A DNA stretch of 64,000 nucleotides from Camellia lanceoleosa (Eukaryota > Streptophyta > Magnoliopsida > Ericales > Theaceae). How positions within the stretch are numbered: the first letter of the stretch is position 1; each line of letters opens with the position of its first letter. The stretch is from positions 85,898,131 through 85,962,130 of the forward strand of contig CM045763.1 of assembly GCA_025200525.1 (NCBI GenBank), in the 5' to 3' direction. Of this stretch, positions 32,128 to 46,100 are shown piece after piece. Below the pieces are notes generated by a model. The model saw only the letters and a list, made by a program, of their open reading frames with translations. It was not told where the DNA came from and did no database searches. The position numbers and the translations under genes were made by a program.

Positions 32128-33450
32128 GAAACTGTAGTAAGAACGTGGGAAAATGGGTTCTTTTTTTTTATTTTTATAATTCTTCTTGAAGTTGAGTATT
32201 AAGTAGTGGTTAGGAAAATTAGCAAACGTGGGTTTTTTTTGTTTTTGTTTTTGTTTTTTTTTTTTTTAATGTAATTCACATAAATTCCATATGCCAGGAG
32301 CTTCAAGAGACCAAATCTAAGGTTCACTTAATATAATAGTATAGATGTTATGAATAATACAATATATTATGAATAATAATTGATAAGTTATAAAATGATA
32401 TAATATGAGAAGTAAAGAAGTGAGTTAAATATGTGATTTAGTGAGATCAGAATGGTTTGCAATTTTGTATTTTTTTTTTCTCTACCCTAAAAAGTTTAGT
32501 TAGGATGAAAATGGTGAAAAGTAAGGGAAATAAAAAATAACAATAATAATTTTTTTTTCTTCTAATTTTGTTTAGTATAAAGGTAGTGAAAGTTATAAAA
32601 AAGTTAATTTTATTGTACAATTCATGATAACACGGTAATTAAGCTTATACTAGTTTCTAACGAAAAATAAAAGAAAATATAAGAAAGTTTAAATTTGTTA
32701 TAGAAATAGTTACCTAGGCTCCATTTATTAAAAATAAATAAATGATAACAAATGAAGTAAAATAAAATAAAAGGAAAATAAAATACATATTCTTTTATGA
32801 ATTTAATTATGATGAAAATTTTACAAGAAAATAAGAATTCTAACTACTTTTTTAATAAATTTAAATTTATTGTATTTTCCTATAATTTTTGCAACTTTCT
32901 TCTATGAAAGTTTTAATTTTTTTTTAAGATCTTGTGATACCATTGTACCAAATTGATTTGATCTTTTATCAGTTTTGTAATGAAACTTTTCGTTCCGATC
33001 TAAAAATAAATAAATTATCATGCTATTATGAGTTATACAAGAAAATTAAGCCATATTTGGTTTGTTTCTCAAAATGTTTGATAAAAATAATATCAAAAAA
33101 TATTTAAACATTTTTTAAAATTATTCATGACTTTTCAAAATATTGATTATTTATTTATTTATTTCATCAAATTAATTTTATTTTATTTAAAAAATATATA
33201 TGAAATAGGTTTATGAAAATTAAACCACACACGGGATTAACTTCCTTATAATTTTCATTATTAGGCACTATTTGGCATGTGTTAAAATAACACATATTAT
33301 TTTAGCATATTATCTTATTTAGGTCACAATTATTTCATTTAAATCACATTATCTCTTTATCACCTCATTTCAAACTCAATCTATATTTCACATTTTTTTA
33401 TTTAAAAAAATATAAAATGTACTAATTTAACACATGGTAAACAACAAATT
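32128..33450. other. AT-rich sequence, no gene seen
   Basis: Host sequence between copia 1 and the Mutator-like element, with homopolymer runs (32163-32171, 32238-32270) and no supported gene or repeat structure. Confidence 0.5.
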
Positions 33451-33459
33451 TAATTTTTA

Positions 33460-35000
33460 GGATAAATTATGCAAATGATCCCTGTAGTTTACACGTTGTG
33501 TCATTGTGGTCCCTCTAATTTCAATTTGCTCGACTTTGACCCTGAATTTTGAACTTTGTATCATTTCGGTCCAATTAACGGAAGTTAAGAAATTGGACGG
33601 AAAATTTGTACGTGAATGACATGTGATTGGTTTCCAAGGGCAAAACAGATATTTTGCTCTCACTCTCAATTAACTCAATGATTTATCTATCTAACTCATC
33701 GTGAGTTAACTCACTCCCATTTAACTCAATGATATATATGTATATATATATATCTGTACAAAGGAGAAAGAGAGAGAGAGAAAGAGAGAGAGAGAGGGGA
33801 TAAAGAAGAGGTGTCGTCGAAGAGCTGGGGGAGGGAGAGGGAGGTGGCGTCGATGGCCTATGAGGGATGGCAAGGCAGTTGCTGTCTTAAGTTTGAAATG
33901 AAAGGAGTTGGGTGATGGCGTTGCGATTGTAGAAGAGGTAGGGTGACGCGATGGAAAGAAATCCTCTAAAAGAAAAAGAGTTTTAACCAAAACCCTGAAC
34001 CCTAATCAACCAAGGCCATCTAGGTCGAAATACAAGGGGGTTCAACAGCGAAAATGTAGCAAATAGACTGCCAATATTCGAGACCCTTTCACCAAAAAAG
34101 GGTCTGGTTGTGCACTTACAACACCATCAAAGAAGGTGCTAGGGCTTGCGATTTGAAGAAACTTGAATTCAAATCCATGACTGCTTCGTCGAGGAAGAGT
34201 TACAATCACAATCAAAACCACTCTTCTTTGGTGGGCAGAGGACTTTGAAGTTTATTGTCTCACACATCCCCATTGTCTATCCTCGAATTAGACTCTTTAG
34301 ATTCAACTTCAGTTTCAGTTTCGAATTCACATGTCGATGAAAAATTAAATGTAACATTGAATGATTTTGTTGTGGACAAGACCATTGTTGTTGATAATTA
34401 GAAAATGTCCAATCAACGATGCAACCAACTACGACGGCGACGGAGCAATCAATGATGGTGATCATTTTTTTTTCCGCTCATATTCTCCATATCTTTCTCT
34501 ATTTTTGTTCATTTTCTTTTGTTCGTTATGGAGATTTGTACATATGGGGTTTCAAATTTAAAGATGTGGCTAGGGTTTATAGGTTGATTTTGTGTTGTGA
34601 TTTTTGATCTATGGTTGAAAATTGGATTTTGTTTTGTAATTTTTGATAGTTATGATGATCTGTTCATGTTATGATTATTGTTTGGTTGAGGTAGCGATAG
34701 TAGAAGGCAGTGGAACGGCGAACGACGGTGGTCAGTGGTTTTGTTCAATCACAAGCAAGAAGAAGCTCAAAAAGAAAGCCAAATGTCTGCTTTACTCTTG
34801 AAAACCAATCATATGTCATTCTCGTGCAAATTTTCCATCTAATTTCTTAACTTTCATTTTTAATTAGACCAAAATGATACAAAGTTTAAAATTCAGGATA
34901 AAAAACGAACAAATTAAAATTAGGAAGATCAAAATGACATAACATATAAACTATAAGGGCCATTTACATAAACTATAGGGGCCATTTACATAATTTGTCA
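33460..35000. mobile_element. Mutator-like non-autonomous element (1541 bp)
   Basis: Terminal inverted repeats of about 200 bp: 33460-33660 matches the reverse complement of 34790-35000 (shared 'aaattatg', 'tttgtatcat', 'ttaagaaattgga', 'tgattggtttcaag'-like blocks in order). It is flanked by the 9-bp direct repeat TAATTTTTA at 33451-33459 and 35001-35009, the size made by Mutator transposases. No transposase is visible. The interior is locally more GC-rich (33800-34260) and holds TA and GA runs (33728-33800); it could include captured host sequence. Confidence 0.8.
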
Positions 35001-35104
35001 TAATTTTTATTTATTTCTCTTTTTACCATTTAACAAAAAATCGGCGGCAAGATGTGGATCGGGTCGGGCGGAATTGCCATTGCACCCATTGACTTCATTA
35101 CGCC

Positions 35105-35149
<45 letters not shown>

Positions 35150-35152
35150 ACA
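35105..35152. repeat. CT/CA compound microsatellite
   Basis: About nine CT units followed by about a dozen CA units. The small frames on both strands around it (35030-35368) resemble no protein I know. Confidence 0.9.
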
Positions 35153-35733
35153 TCTGTGGCTGAAACGTCCATAGGTGCCACCATGCACACAGCTCCTCCA
35201 ACCATGACGGTGGTGGGTTTTGGAGTTTTGAGTGTGGCTGTGGCTGTGAGCTTGTTCAGGTCTGCTACTACTAGGGATTGCATTCTGCAAACATATGAAT
35301 TCTTTAATCGGAAGCCAAGGTTCACATTCTTTCCCTCATTAATTCTATGTTTGGTTCATTTGATTTAGCTGGAATGGAGGAATGCAATGTTTACTAATTT
35401 TTTTTATTTTTTATTTTATCTATGTAAAATCTATTACAAATACAATATTATTCACCATTCCAATTCACTTTCATTACAGTGAGCCAAACACTTTGGTTTG
35501 GAGATTTGAGATGGGATTTGAAAATGAAAAGAAAAAATATAGGCGAAATATAAATAAAATATATCTATATTTCACTTACTTTCACTCACTTTTTTCCTAC
35601 CCTTTCCCCGTTCAAATCACTTTTCAAATCTCTAAATCAAACACAACCTAAGTCTATTTTCAGTTTTCTCATGGTTTGGAATTTAAACCACATATATGGA
35701 AATATTTAAGGTCACCATCACAATTTGGTGGTG

Positions 35734-35886
35734 TGACATGTATCAATTGATATACCAATTAGTATATATGTTATGACATTATTACTAATTCTGCCTATTA
35801 TACAAATTATAAATATTTAAAATTTCTAAAATTATGCTACATCATCTTTAACACACTAATTGGTATACCAATTGGTGCATGTAGCA
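35734..35886. mobile_element. Short inverted-repeat element (MITE-like)
   Basis: 'tgacatgtatcaattg' and 'ataccaattagt' at the left face 'actaattggtatacca' and 'attggtgcatgtagca' at the right: inverted ends of about 32 bp around an AT-rich core. No clear target duplication. Confidence 0.55.
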
Positions 35887-35944
35887 TTATTCATCACAAT
35901 TTGGTTTTAGAAGCTGTTTTTTTTTGTCAAGCATTCAATAATTT

Positions 35945-36355
35945 TCTCTTACACCCCGTTTGGATGGTGAGGTGAGAAAATAAATGATTGTGTTTTTACC
36001 TAGGTGAGAAAAAAAGGAAATGATTTATTTTTTCTCACCATTATGTTTGGATGAATTTACCTATCTTGTTTGGATAGAGGAAGAAAAAAAAAGAAGAAAG
36101 TATTGTATTGTCTTGTATTTTATTTTATCAAAATAATTTTTTCTTAAGGATAATTTTCATATTTTAGAAAATTTTCATTAAACTCAGTTTCCTTTCTCAG
36201 CAAATCTTACCACTTTTGGTGGGAAACAAAACATGGGTTTGGTGGGAATCCTTTTCTCACCATTTTTCATCTATTTAACCATCCAAACAAGTGAGAGTTT
36301 TCTATTCTTACAATTTCTTTTCTTTTCTCACCAAACCCCTCCATCCAAACTGAGA
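35945..36355. mobile_element. MITE-like element with GTTTGGATGG ends
   Basis: Left end 'ccgtttggatggtgaggtg' is inverted at the right as 'ccccTCCATCCAAACtg'; internal 'ttctcacca' words also pair. Borders are approximate. Confidence 0.5.
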
Positions 36356-37131
36356 GGCATGACATGTAAGTCTGATTGGTTCAGGGATTTGGAAAAGGAA
36401 AATGTGTGTGAAACTTAGGTAAAATGTAGTTATATTTCATTCGCATTTCACCTATATTTTTCTTTTTTGGCTTTCCAAATTCCTTCCAAAATCCATGAAC
36501 CAAACACAGCCTTAGGTGGTTGTAACCTGTGTAAAAATCGTGAAAACAATGTTTAGTTGTTACCATTGTTGCTTGTCTTGAATAGTTAAAAACTATATAT
36601 ATACAAGAAGGTGTGCACACCTTACGGGGGTGCTATGAAAATCAACCACTTGAATGTATATGGAGATTTTTTTATCAATTGACAAAAGATGTAGACGAAG
36701 GCAAAAGAAAAAGAAAAAGAAAACTGTATAAATTATCAAAATTTGTGTCATATTTTTTAAGGACACAAATATAGCTTGAACTTTGTGTCATTTTTGAAGA
36801 CATTATACGAATATCTTTCTTTTTATCATATTCAGGAAGAAGACAAGAATGAGCTTCTCCTTTCTAAAAAATAGAGACATTTTTTTCTTACGAAAGCGAT
36901 AATTTAAATTAATATACGAAGTTTGATAATTTTGTTAATTTGTAATTATCCATGTGCGTGGCTCTCTTTTGGTTTAAAAGATGTCATTTTTGCGGATCAG
37001 TTTATACGACAATGTCAATGCGAAAGGCTAATTAGAAAGGATACAACTTATTGGCATGTCTATTCTATTTAACTAATCTTAATTTATACTTTTAGAAAAT
37101 GAAATCTATTTATTATTTTGTTCATGTGCAG

Positions 37132-40100
37132 ATTTCTCAAATTGGAGCAGCCTTGAGAGTGTATGAGGATGATTCTAAAATCAAATTTGTAATTTTTAAG
37201 GTAAGACAACTATTTTTGAAAAACGTCTGCTAACACCCACAGTACAAGAAAGTAACCTATGGAAGGAGCATACCCAACTAATATCAGCCTGTTCGAAACT
37301 TGTGATTCCCATGGAAGACACTTTCCCTTCGTATTGATTCATTACCGACTGAATGGGAAATGCTTGCTTCTATTTCCTCCCTCTAAGGATGATAAATAAT
37401 GTATTGCATTTAGAAACAAAGAATTTTGCAATTAAACATGCAACTTTAAAAGAAAGCTAGAGTTCCCATGTAAAAATCTCTTCCTTTGTGTTAATTTCAC
37501 ACCATCATAATACTTTAATTGGCTTTGTAGTATTTACACCAAACACTTATTGTATCTTAGTTACGACTGCCATATTTTCTAATATATTTACTTCAATATA
37601 GAATGAACAAATTATCATTATTATTATGTTTTTTTGGTCAGGAAGGAGGGGGATAGGGTAAGGAGATCTTGGAGTTAGACCTCGGGGGCTGAGCTTGACT
37701 GACTCATAGGGATTTAGTGCTTTTTCCCCACACCAATTTCTTTTGCTCGCACAAATTGATTAGAATCTAGCAAATATTCCAATATTAGAATATGTATTTG
37801 AGGGTGGAGATGGAACAAATTATTGTAGGATTGTTAAGACTATTTGAATAGTGGAAACTATGAGCAATGCTTAAGATATCCAATAATTAGGGATGCAAAC
37901 GAGTCAAGCCAAGCAAATACTCTACAAGCACCGAAAAACCTTGTCACCTTCTATATAGCTTCTAATGAAGTTTACTACTAGAAAATGATATTTGTCACTG
38001 AATATTATTTCACCTCCTATGTATATCCACACAACAAATTACATATGGACATGTAAAACACAGCATATTTAAAAAAAAAAAAAAATTTATAGGACTCACC
38101 ATGACAAAAAATCACATAGGAGGTGAAGAGTTCTAGTAAAATATTGCAATCATATATAGCAACTCTCTTACTACTAGCCTCATTTGCTATGGTTTGCATT
38201 CCTTTGTAATCATCAACTGTGTTCAAATTAACATTCCATCACATCACCATGACAAAGCAAAAATAAATGTTAAATAGCCAGCTTAACCAATTAATGCCGC
38301 AACAATGATTTGCTCATCCCTGCAACTTCATTGATTAATTTGCTGCTCATTGATGAAGCACGTACACTTTTTTGCGTGTTTAATTTTCGTTACTGTAGTT
38401 ATTAATAATTTATGAGTTCTAATCTAGCTTTTATTTTTGAAAGGGAAAGGGAAAAGCATTTTGTGCCGGTGGAGATGTTGTCAGAGTGGTTCAATATAGT
38501 ATAGCAGGTTATAAGATGTTTCTTTGTTTGTTTGTTTTTTTTTGTTTTACAAATCATTCCTTTTCTTTTGCATGTCCTTGAAGAGACAACAAACTTTTTT
38601 CTAATTTGAGCTTTCATTAATGGCACAAATGTTATATGTTATCAATTAGTATTGAAATGAAAACTCTTTTAACTTGTGTTAGGACATTGGAGCTTCGCTG
38701 CAAAGTTTTACCAAAAACAACTCTGTTTAGATTATCTACTGGCTACTTATAAAAAACCTTTGGTGAGATATATATATATATATATTTATAAGTAACTTAA
38801 GTTCAACCGGACCTATTTGGTTGCTTGTGTTTTCGATTTCTTTATTTTTATTTATGAAAAGTTTGGAAACACCCATCATTTCATGAGGAGTGCTAGGAAC
38901 ACAGATGTGTTCCATAGCAGAATGAAACACAAATGTGAGACCAAATGGTGGCACTCACATGTGGACCCCACCTTTGTCTCACATTTGTGTTCCATTTTGT
39001 GAAACACATCTCTGTTCCTAGAATTATTGCATTTTCATATCATTTTTATTTTTGTGTGAAAATAGTTTTTAAAAATTTGAAAACAACTTTTTGGATTTCC
39101 TCAAAAGTGGGTTGTTTTTAGAAAATTTTGCTGAAAATAGTTTTCAAAAACAGTTTGCCAAACAAATTTTCTGTGTTTTTTGGAATGAAAACAGAAAAAA
39201 TGAAATGAAAATACAACCAAACAAGCCCTGGTTTTCCCTTTTTGTCATAGCTAGCTTATTTTGTCTAACTAAAATTGTTATTGAAGGTTTACCTTATTAA
39301 TGGAATTATAATGGGAGGAGGTGCTGGACTATCCATGTTCGGAACGTTTCGCATTGTCACTGAGCATACTGTATTTACCTACCCTTTATCTTTCATTATG
39401 CACGCTCTAGTTAATTGATATGCACATAGATTGATTATTTTCCAATTACATGTTTGTTTGATGCAGTTAAATTTCTTTTTTAACATTTAAATATTTATAG
39501 CATTTTCATTTTGTCGCATTTGTGTCCCATAAAAAATGGAAGATAGTTAAACACTTTTTTACAGTAGAATAAATTCATCTTTATTCAAATTCTTCAACAT
39601 AACTTTTGCTATTCCAATTCCACATTCATGTAAATGGAATGTCCTGCAGTCATGTACAAGTACAACAGATTTTCTATAATTTGAAAATTATGGAATTCAA
39701 TGTAAGAAATTCTGTTAATTACTTTCTAACTATACCATACTATGTCACACCCTAATATGATTTTCGATGTTTATATTAAAATGAGCCCAAAATGCAAACA
39801 TAAATGTGACTTAACATATGAGTTTTGAAAAGTAATAAGTCCTCAAAATAAAAAATGAGGCAGCACCTAACTTTGACTTAAGTTGTGGTAGTCAAAATTG
39901 ACTCTATATTTGTCTATTCGAATAAAAAAAGGTTGGGGGTTTTGGTTAGAAGTAGTGGAGGGGCTAAGCATCCTACATCGTCCAAAACTAGGTAACCTTG
40001 TTTCCGAATAAGTTACTTGTCATTTATGGGTTGTGGCAAAGTTAGAAACAAAATGATCGGCTTCATTTGTTAGAAAAGAGATGAAAAACTTTGTACCCAC

Positions 40101-43100
40101 ACATTGATTTTGCATTGCTATTTGCATCATTTGACAAGGTAAACTGCTTACTAAAAGTAGGCCCTGACCTCCATGCTCTTCATTTGAAAATGAGTTTTTT
40201 GAATATTTTCTTGAAAACATGAGAAATCATTTTTGGGCTCACTAGCCAAAGCTAAGTTCAAAGTGGAAATTTTTGCTTGATAGTTAGGGGAAAAAATGTG
40301 CTTGAGGTAACAATTTTAAGCATAAAATCTAAATCCAAAGGTCTGGAATAATGACAGTTTGTGCATATGACCCAAAATTCAAAAGGTGAGTTAAATCCAA
40401 AGGTTCAAAATGGCATTTTCGACAAAGTTCAACATTCAAAATTATAGCGACATTAAAGGATATTTTGAGTACATTAATCAAATTATCAAGTGCAAAGTGA
40501 CATATATAGTTTCCAAACAGACAATTTCAATGTGAAATTAAAAGATGCTAGCCAAATGAGCAAATTCAAATTAACATTGTTGGCATACCAGACTTCTTCA
40601 AAGTGAATATATTAGGTGTACTAAACAAATTAACTAGTTTGAAATACATTTTAGGCAAACGAACCCAGTAAACAAGTTCAAATTGATATTTTATGCATAC
40701 TAACCAAGTGTACAAATTCAAAGTGGAATCCTAGGCATAATAACCACAGCGATATAAAGGTTGAAAATGGCATTTTAAAGCATTTAAAAAATCTAAATTT
40801 ATAGGGTTAAAATGACATTTTAAACAATACGAGCCGTATTGATAAGTCCAAGATGACATTTTAAAGTATAAGGGCCAATGATAAGTTCTAAATGAGTTAT
40901 TTTCAACAGTGGTCTTGTTGGCTCTCAAACCTTAACCATGGCTCTTGTATATGTCTTGGATGCGCCTACAAATGCTTCTTTACAATATTTATGCTGTTTA
41001 GATCTTAAATTTATGAAGGTATTTTTGGAAGGAAAAGAAAAATGAAAAGGGATTTGTCAACAAACTTAGCTTCTATTTCATTCATTTCCCCCTCTCCTTT
41101 TCTTTTCCCTCCCCAAATCCAAGATCTAAACACAGCCTTAAAACCCATCTTCCAGTCTAATAGTTATTCCTTTTTTTTTTTAACTATCTTCATTTCATCC
41201 AGTCAACTGCTTTTGTTAATATTGAAAGCAATGCTTCAAATGAATTTAGGTCTCCCATTACATTAACCTTTTATTAACTTTGCTTCTCCTATATATGGTG
41301 TATAGATTGCACATCTCACAGCTGTATATGTGAAGAATGAGATAATTACAAAAAAAAATTTTTTGACCAACAACCCAAAATTCATTTCAAGTATGTTTTA
41401 AGACATGAAGACTGAAATAACTATGATTGTAAATGTCAATCTTTGTATGTATTAAGACATGATTGCATAATAAAAATACTTATTTCTTTGACTAAACTTA
41501 CCCATAAGGTTAATGAGTTTTAGAACCAGAGTTTGTGGAGTTTAAAATTTTGTCTAGCACCTTGACAAACATTATTATTATTTATTGCATGAATATATGT
41601 TGCAGTAATACTCCACCTTTCTGTAATTTGTATGATAACATTAGTGCATATGCATTTGAAAATACAAATTAAAAAAGAAAGAAAAACTCTATCAAACATA
41701 CATTGCTTTAAACTTCAACCATGCACAAATCCTAACATAATTCATTTGTGTGATGTCCAATTTAGGTGTTTGCCATGCCAGAAGCATCAATAGGACTTTT
41801 TCCTGACGTTGGTGCCACATGTTTTCTTTCTAGGTTGCCAGGCTATTTTGGTATCACTTTTAACTCTTATTTTTTTTGTAACAATTTCATTAGATTTTTA
41901 AACTATTTGACTTTTCATAATTTTTATATTACTTTTAGTTCATTGTGTACTTTCAGATTTTGGTCCTTATCCTTTACTATCCTTCACTACCCACAACGAC
42001 TAAAGCTATGAGGATAGTGATCTCATTTTGAGATCTTACCTCTTTTTGGCGTGTTTCTCTTTGTTTATATAATGTTATTGACTGCATAAGTTTAGGCTTG
42101 CATTGTGGAGATGACAAAGGTTGTCACTTCTAGATTTTGTGTGCTCTTTGTTTTTATCTTATCACAAGTTTATCCTTACTCTCTTAATCATGTATTTCAA
42201 ATTCAAATCTCCCTCCTTTCCCACCTAACCTAAGAAAGATTCTTGGTTCAACCTTGGCTTGCTAGCCTTGGCCAGCTCTGTCCTTAGGCTTACTGTTCAA
42301 ATTTTCCTGATCAATTGCCCTCCCTCATATCTGCAGTATAGTGTGACATATTTGGGAAATGATGTAATGCATTTAATGAGTAATTGGCAACTTTTATTTT
42401 TTCGACACATAGGAGAACCATTACTGCCGCATTTGACATGGCTATTGTGTTTTGTCTTACATTTGCATGTTTTTGGTGTTCTAACCATTTGTGCTTGTCC
42501 CATCCGAAGAGGATCTTCTGCAATTTATAGTTTTGATTTTGAGCCGTAGGTTTCTTAAAAGCGCTACTTTGTTCTAGCTTTGTCTTACAGTTAAATTTGG
42601 AGCATAAGAGTTGACACAGAGAGAAGAGATTTGCTGGAATAGGAGGCTCAAAACCTAATTAGGCTTCTTACCTCTCTAAACACATGTATTTATAATAACA
42701 AAGGAATAAGTACAATGACACTATTATCCTCAAGCACATAACTTAACACTTCCTTCTCTTTTCATGAGCTTATCTCTGACAAAGATTTTGAGCTGTTTAA
42801 ATTCTTCTAGTGACTCCTATGATTCTTTTGTGCGTCTCTCTTCTAATGACCTTTCCCAGATCCTCTTCCAGTTTGATTGGATTGATTTTAGTTGTCGTTT
42901 GGGTGTCCCTTGCCATTACATTCCATCTCCTAGTTGTGTCTCATTCCCTCCAATAGATCATGTCCAAGATTAAGTTGTACTTTGTTGTAGACCTCTCTTG
43001 TCTAGCCTCTGTTAATCAGGAGGGAGAGGAAAATCTACCCTAGAAAGCACATAATTTGGTACTTATATAGGCTCGCACCCTTACAGCTAAGGATTTGGAC

Positions 43101-46100
43101 ATCATAAAGTCCAAGTTCAACATGCTGAAATGATTAGGCTCTGACTCTCTTTTCCAAATAAGTATGCTTGATCGCCTTCTGGAAATGTTTTTTCCTCTAG
43201 TGTCAACCAGTTTTTTTTTTTTTTTTTTTTCTTCTTCTTCTTCTTCTTCTTCTTCTTTCTGTAGTGTCTACTATCTCCTTAGAGGATGGTTTGAAAGACA
43301 ATATTGCCTTAGGTCTTCGCCAGGAGGATAGAGGATTCATGACCCTGCTTTTTGCTAAGAATTTTGGTATGCCTCTATTTTATCCCTTTTTTGTTGGTCT
43401 TCTATTTTGACTTATCTGGTGGTCTGTCCTCTATAGCCATTGTGGCCAAAATTGTTGTTCCTCAATTGAAGTTCAGTACTGTCATTTGAGGTTATGGCCC
43501 AAGCCAAGAGGCAGTTGGATAAGAGGGAGAAATGAAAACTTCTTTCTCCACCATCAAAATTAGAATGCTGAGGCTATCTTCACCAAGTGGAGGGATGAGG
43601 AAGATGGAAGGCGTCTCCAACTTTCAATCTTTCCTTCTGGAAGACGCCTTTGATGGTTCATACTGCTATTTGCTCCACATTGGAAGTTTGGAATTGGCTT
43701 AGGCTTCCTTAGAGGTTTCTTCTCCCAAGAAAGAGAATGTTGAGGCTGTAAATCCCCATGTCCTGCCCCCACCCTTGTGACCGGAGATTAAGGTAAGGTG
43801 ATTGACACCTCAGGTCAACCTTCTACCCCTAAAGGAATTTCTCCCAACACTTCTCGTGGTGGCCCTCACTCTATTATGGAGAAATGTGAGATAACAGTGA
43901 ACAAGTAAAATTTTGTCAAATTTTTTCAGATTTCTATTCATTATGGGTGTTGTTTGATAGATTTCGACAAGATGAATTCAAAAATACAATTTTTTTTTTA
44001 TAATTAAAAAAAATAATGTTGATCTAGATCAAATGTTATTGAATTTTAATATTCCGAGCAATTCAAAAGTAAGGGGTTACTTGCTAAAGCGCTATTGTGG
44101 GGTGGGGGTATTTTGGTCATAAATTGGCCTCCCAAATATTACAGGATTGGAGTTGGAAAACTATTTTTTGTGTCCTTGTACTAGTATAATCTTATAATGA
44201 GGGAGCTCTCTAACATCTAACTAAAGCTCCCTTTTAATTTTTTAATTTTCAATTTTGGGAAAATAGGGACTTCTTAGAAAATTTCCTATCTTTTCATGTT
44301 CGACTTAGCTGTGGAGACCATTTAGGGAAAGGGAATCAAATGCTCCTTTTAGACTTGTCAATGACTATTACAGTCATTTTTTTATAAGTTGCATAATTGT
44401 TGTTATTGATTTTAAATTCTTTAGTTACTGTACCATTTGAATTGTTCAAATTAATCAAAATATCATGTGTTTCTATCTTATTTTAAATTGGGGCTTGAAC
44501 CAAAAATTGTCCAATGTTTTAAACTCATATATATAATTTTTTCTTTATAATTTATCACATGCCCAACTTGTACAGGAGAATATTTAGGGCTTACTGGAGC
44601 AAGAATTAATGGAATTGAAATGCTTGCATGTGGCCTTGCAACTCACTTTGTCCTTTCAAAGGTATTCTAAAATGATACTAGCAATAAACCTGTGCAATGA
44701 ACAGAAATCAAGTAACGAAAAAGAGTTAACATACTATTTAATATAATTTTATATTACCACTAAAATTTACTTCTAACTCACAAATGGGATAGATACTTTT
44801 TAAATGTTAAGTATTGTGCACAAGGGAAAGAAGAACATAGTGCTATAGAAGTTTCAATTCCTAATCATTTTGCCCATTTTATTTAGACCCAGTTGATATG
44901 AAGTTCAAAATGACAAAACAATCATAATTTTCTGAAAAATGCTCACCTTTAAACTTTTGTTTTTCCCTCCTGAGATGGGACAGTTTGGACATTTGTGCAA
45001 AATTTGCATAATAAAGATGAAATATGAAGTGTTTTGGTTGAAAAAATGAGACCTAATAGCACCACTCTTTTTAAACTAGCATAAATTTCATGCCATGCAC
45101 AATCTTAAAAAGAGAATAAAAAATTATATTGAAATTACTTTATAAAAAATATTGTTTAGAACATAGATGGAAAATTGGTTGGAATAAAAAATTTTAATTA
45201 TTTTTTCTCACGCTACATTAAAGTGTATTTAATGCTTCCATTAATGTAATATTAAAAGTACTAAACAATGAACAATTGAGCGTAACCTAATTGATCACCC
45301 ACCTAATTGACCACCCACGACTCTACTGTCTGGGTGGCCAAGAAGTGTCATGTCCTTTGTTTTTGGTGCTTTATTTTACTTCTCTTTTGTTCCTTTATTC
45401 CACGTTGGGTGTTTATTGTAATAATAGTGATACATCATATTTAATTCTATATTACAAAATAAACCAATATGATTTTGGCCGCTTGTAAAATCATAATTAT
45501 CAAAACTTGGTTCATAATAATGTTTGTAGACAACTCCTTTTCAGAAAGTGACTTTGCAACTAAGAAAAGGATTGGAACATTTAGGGCATGTTTGATTGGG
45601 TGAATTAGAATATGAGATTGGGATTGGGATTATTAATCTGTGGGCCCAATTATTCCGTGTTTGTTTTAACATTTTGGTTTAGGATTATTAATTCAATAGA
45701 TAATTAATCTAACAAATTTGTAGGATTATTAGTAATGAGGTAGGGGTGGGATTATTAATCCAATTGAATAGTGAATACTACACTAATTTAATAAGATTAT
45801 TAATACTTCACTATTAGGCCTGGTTTGGCTTATACTATATAAGTCAAAAAGCCAAAAAGTTACTCAAAAATCCAAAAAGATATCACTATTCACAAAAAAA
45901 AAAATAAAAAAAATCAATTTTCTTCCCAAAAAGTACAATTTGAATTGATGTAAAGCAGCGGCTGTGCAGCGACTGTGCAGCAAAAATGAAATGATTCGGT
46001 GTGATTTTCACACACATCGTTGTTCGTCCTATGGGGGCCATTACGGGTCCCGTTTTGATAATCTGAACCGTTCAATGTGTAGAAATCGTCGAGTACTATA

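Larger units (their letters stand above)
35153..37131. other. Upstream/intronic region with short inverted-repeat elements
   Basis: Two small inverted-repeat structures are listed separately (35734-35886 and about 35945-36355). The first exon expected for the hydrolase gene was looked for here (an LNRPxxLNAL coding word) and not found. A palindrome AAGGTGTGCACACCTTA lies at about 36608-36624. Confidence 0.45.

Noticed and set aside
33721..33990. 89-codon minus frame in the Mutator-like element
   Set aside because: Low complexity, starts in TA/GA repeats, no transposase motif.
35030..35368. Frames on both strands around the CT/CA microsatellite as first exon of the hydrolase
   Set aside because: Neither contains the expected LNRPxxLNAL coding, and part of the translation is the microsatellite.
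43560..43772. Minus-strand frame of 70 codons in a hydrolase intron
   Set aside because: No recognisable motif, inside an intron, and surrounded by degenerate sequence.
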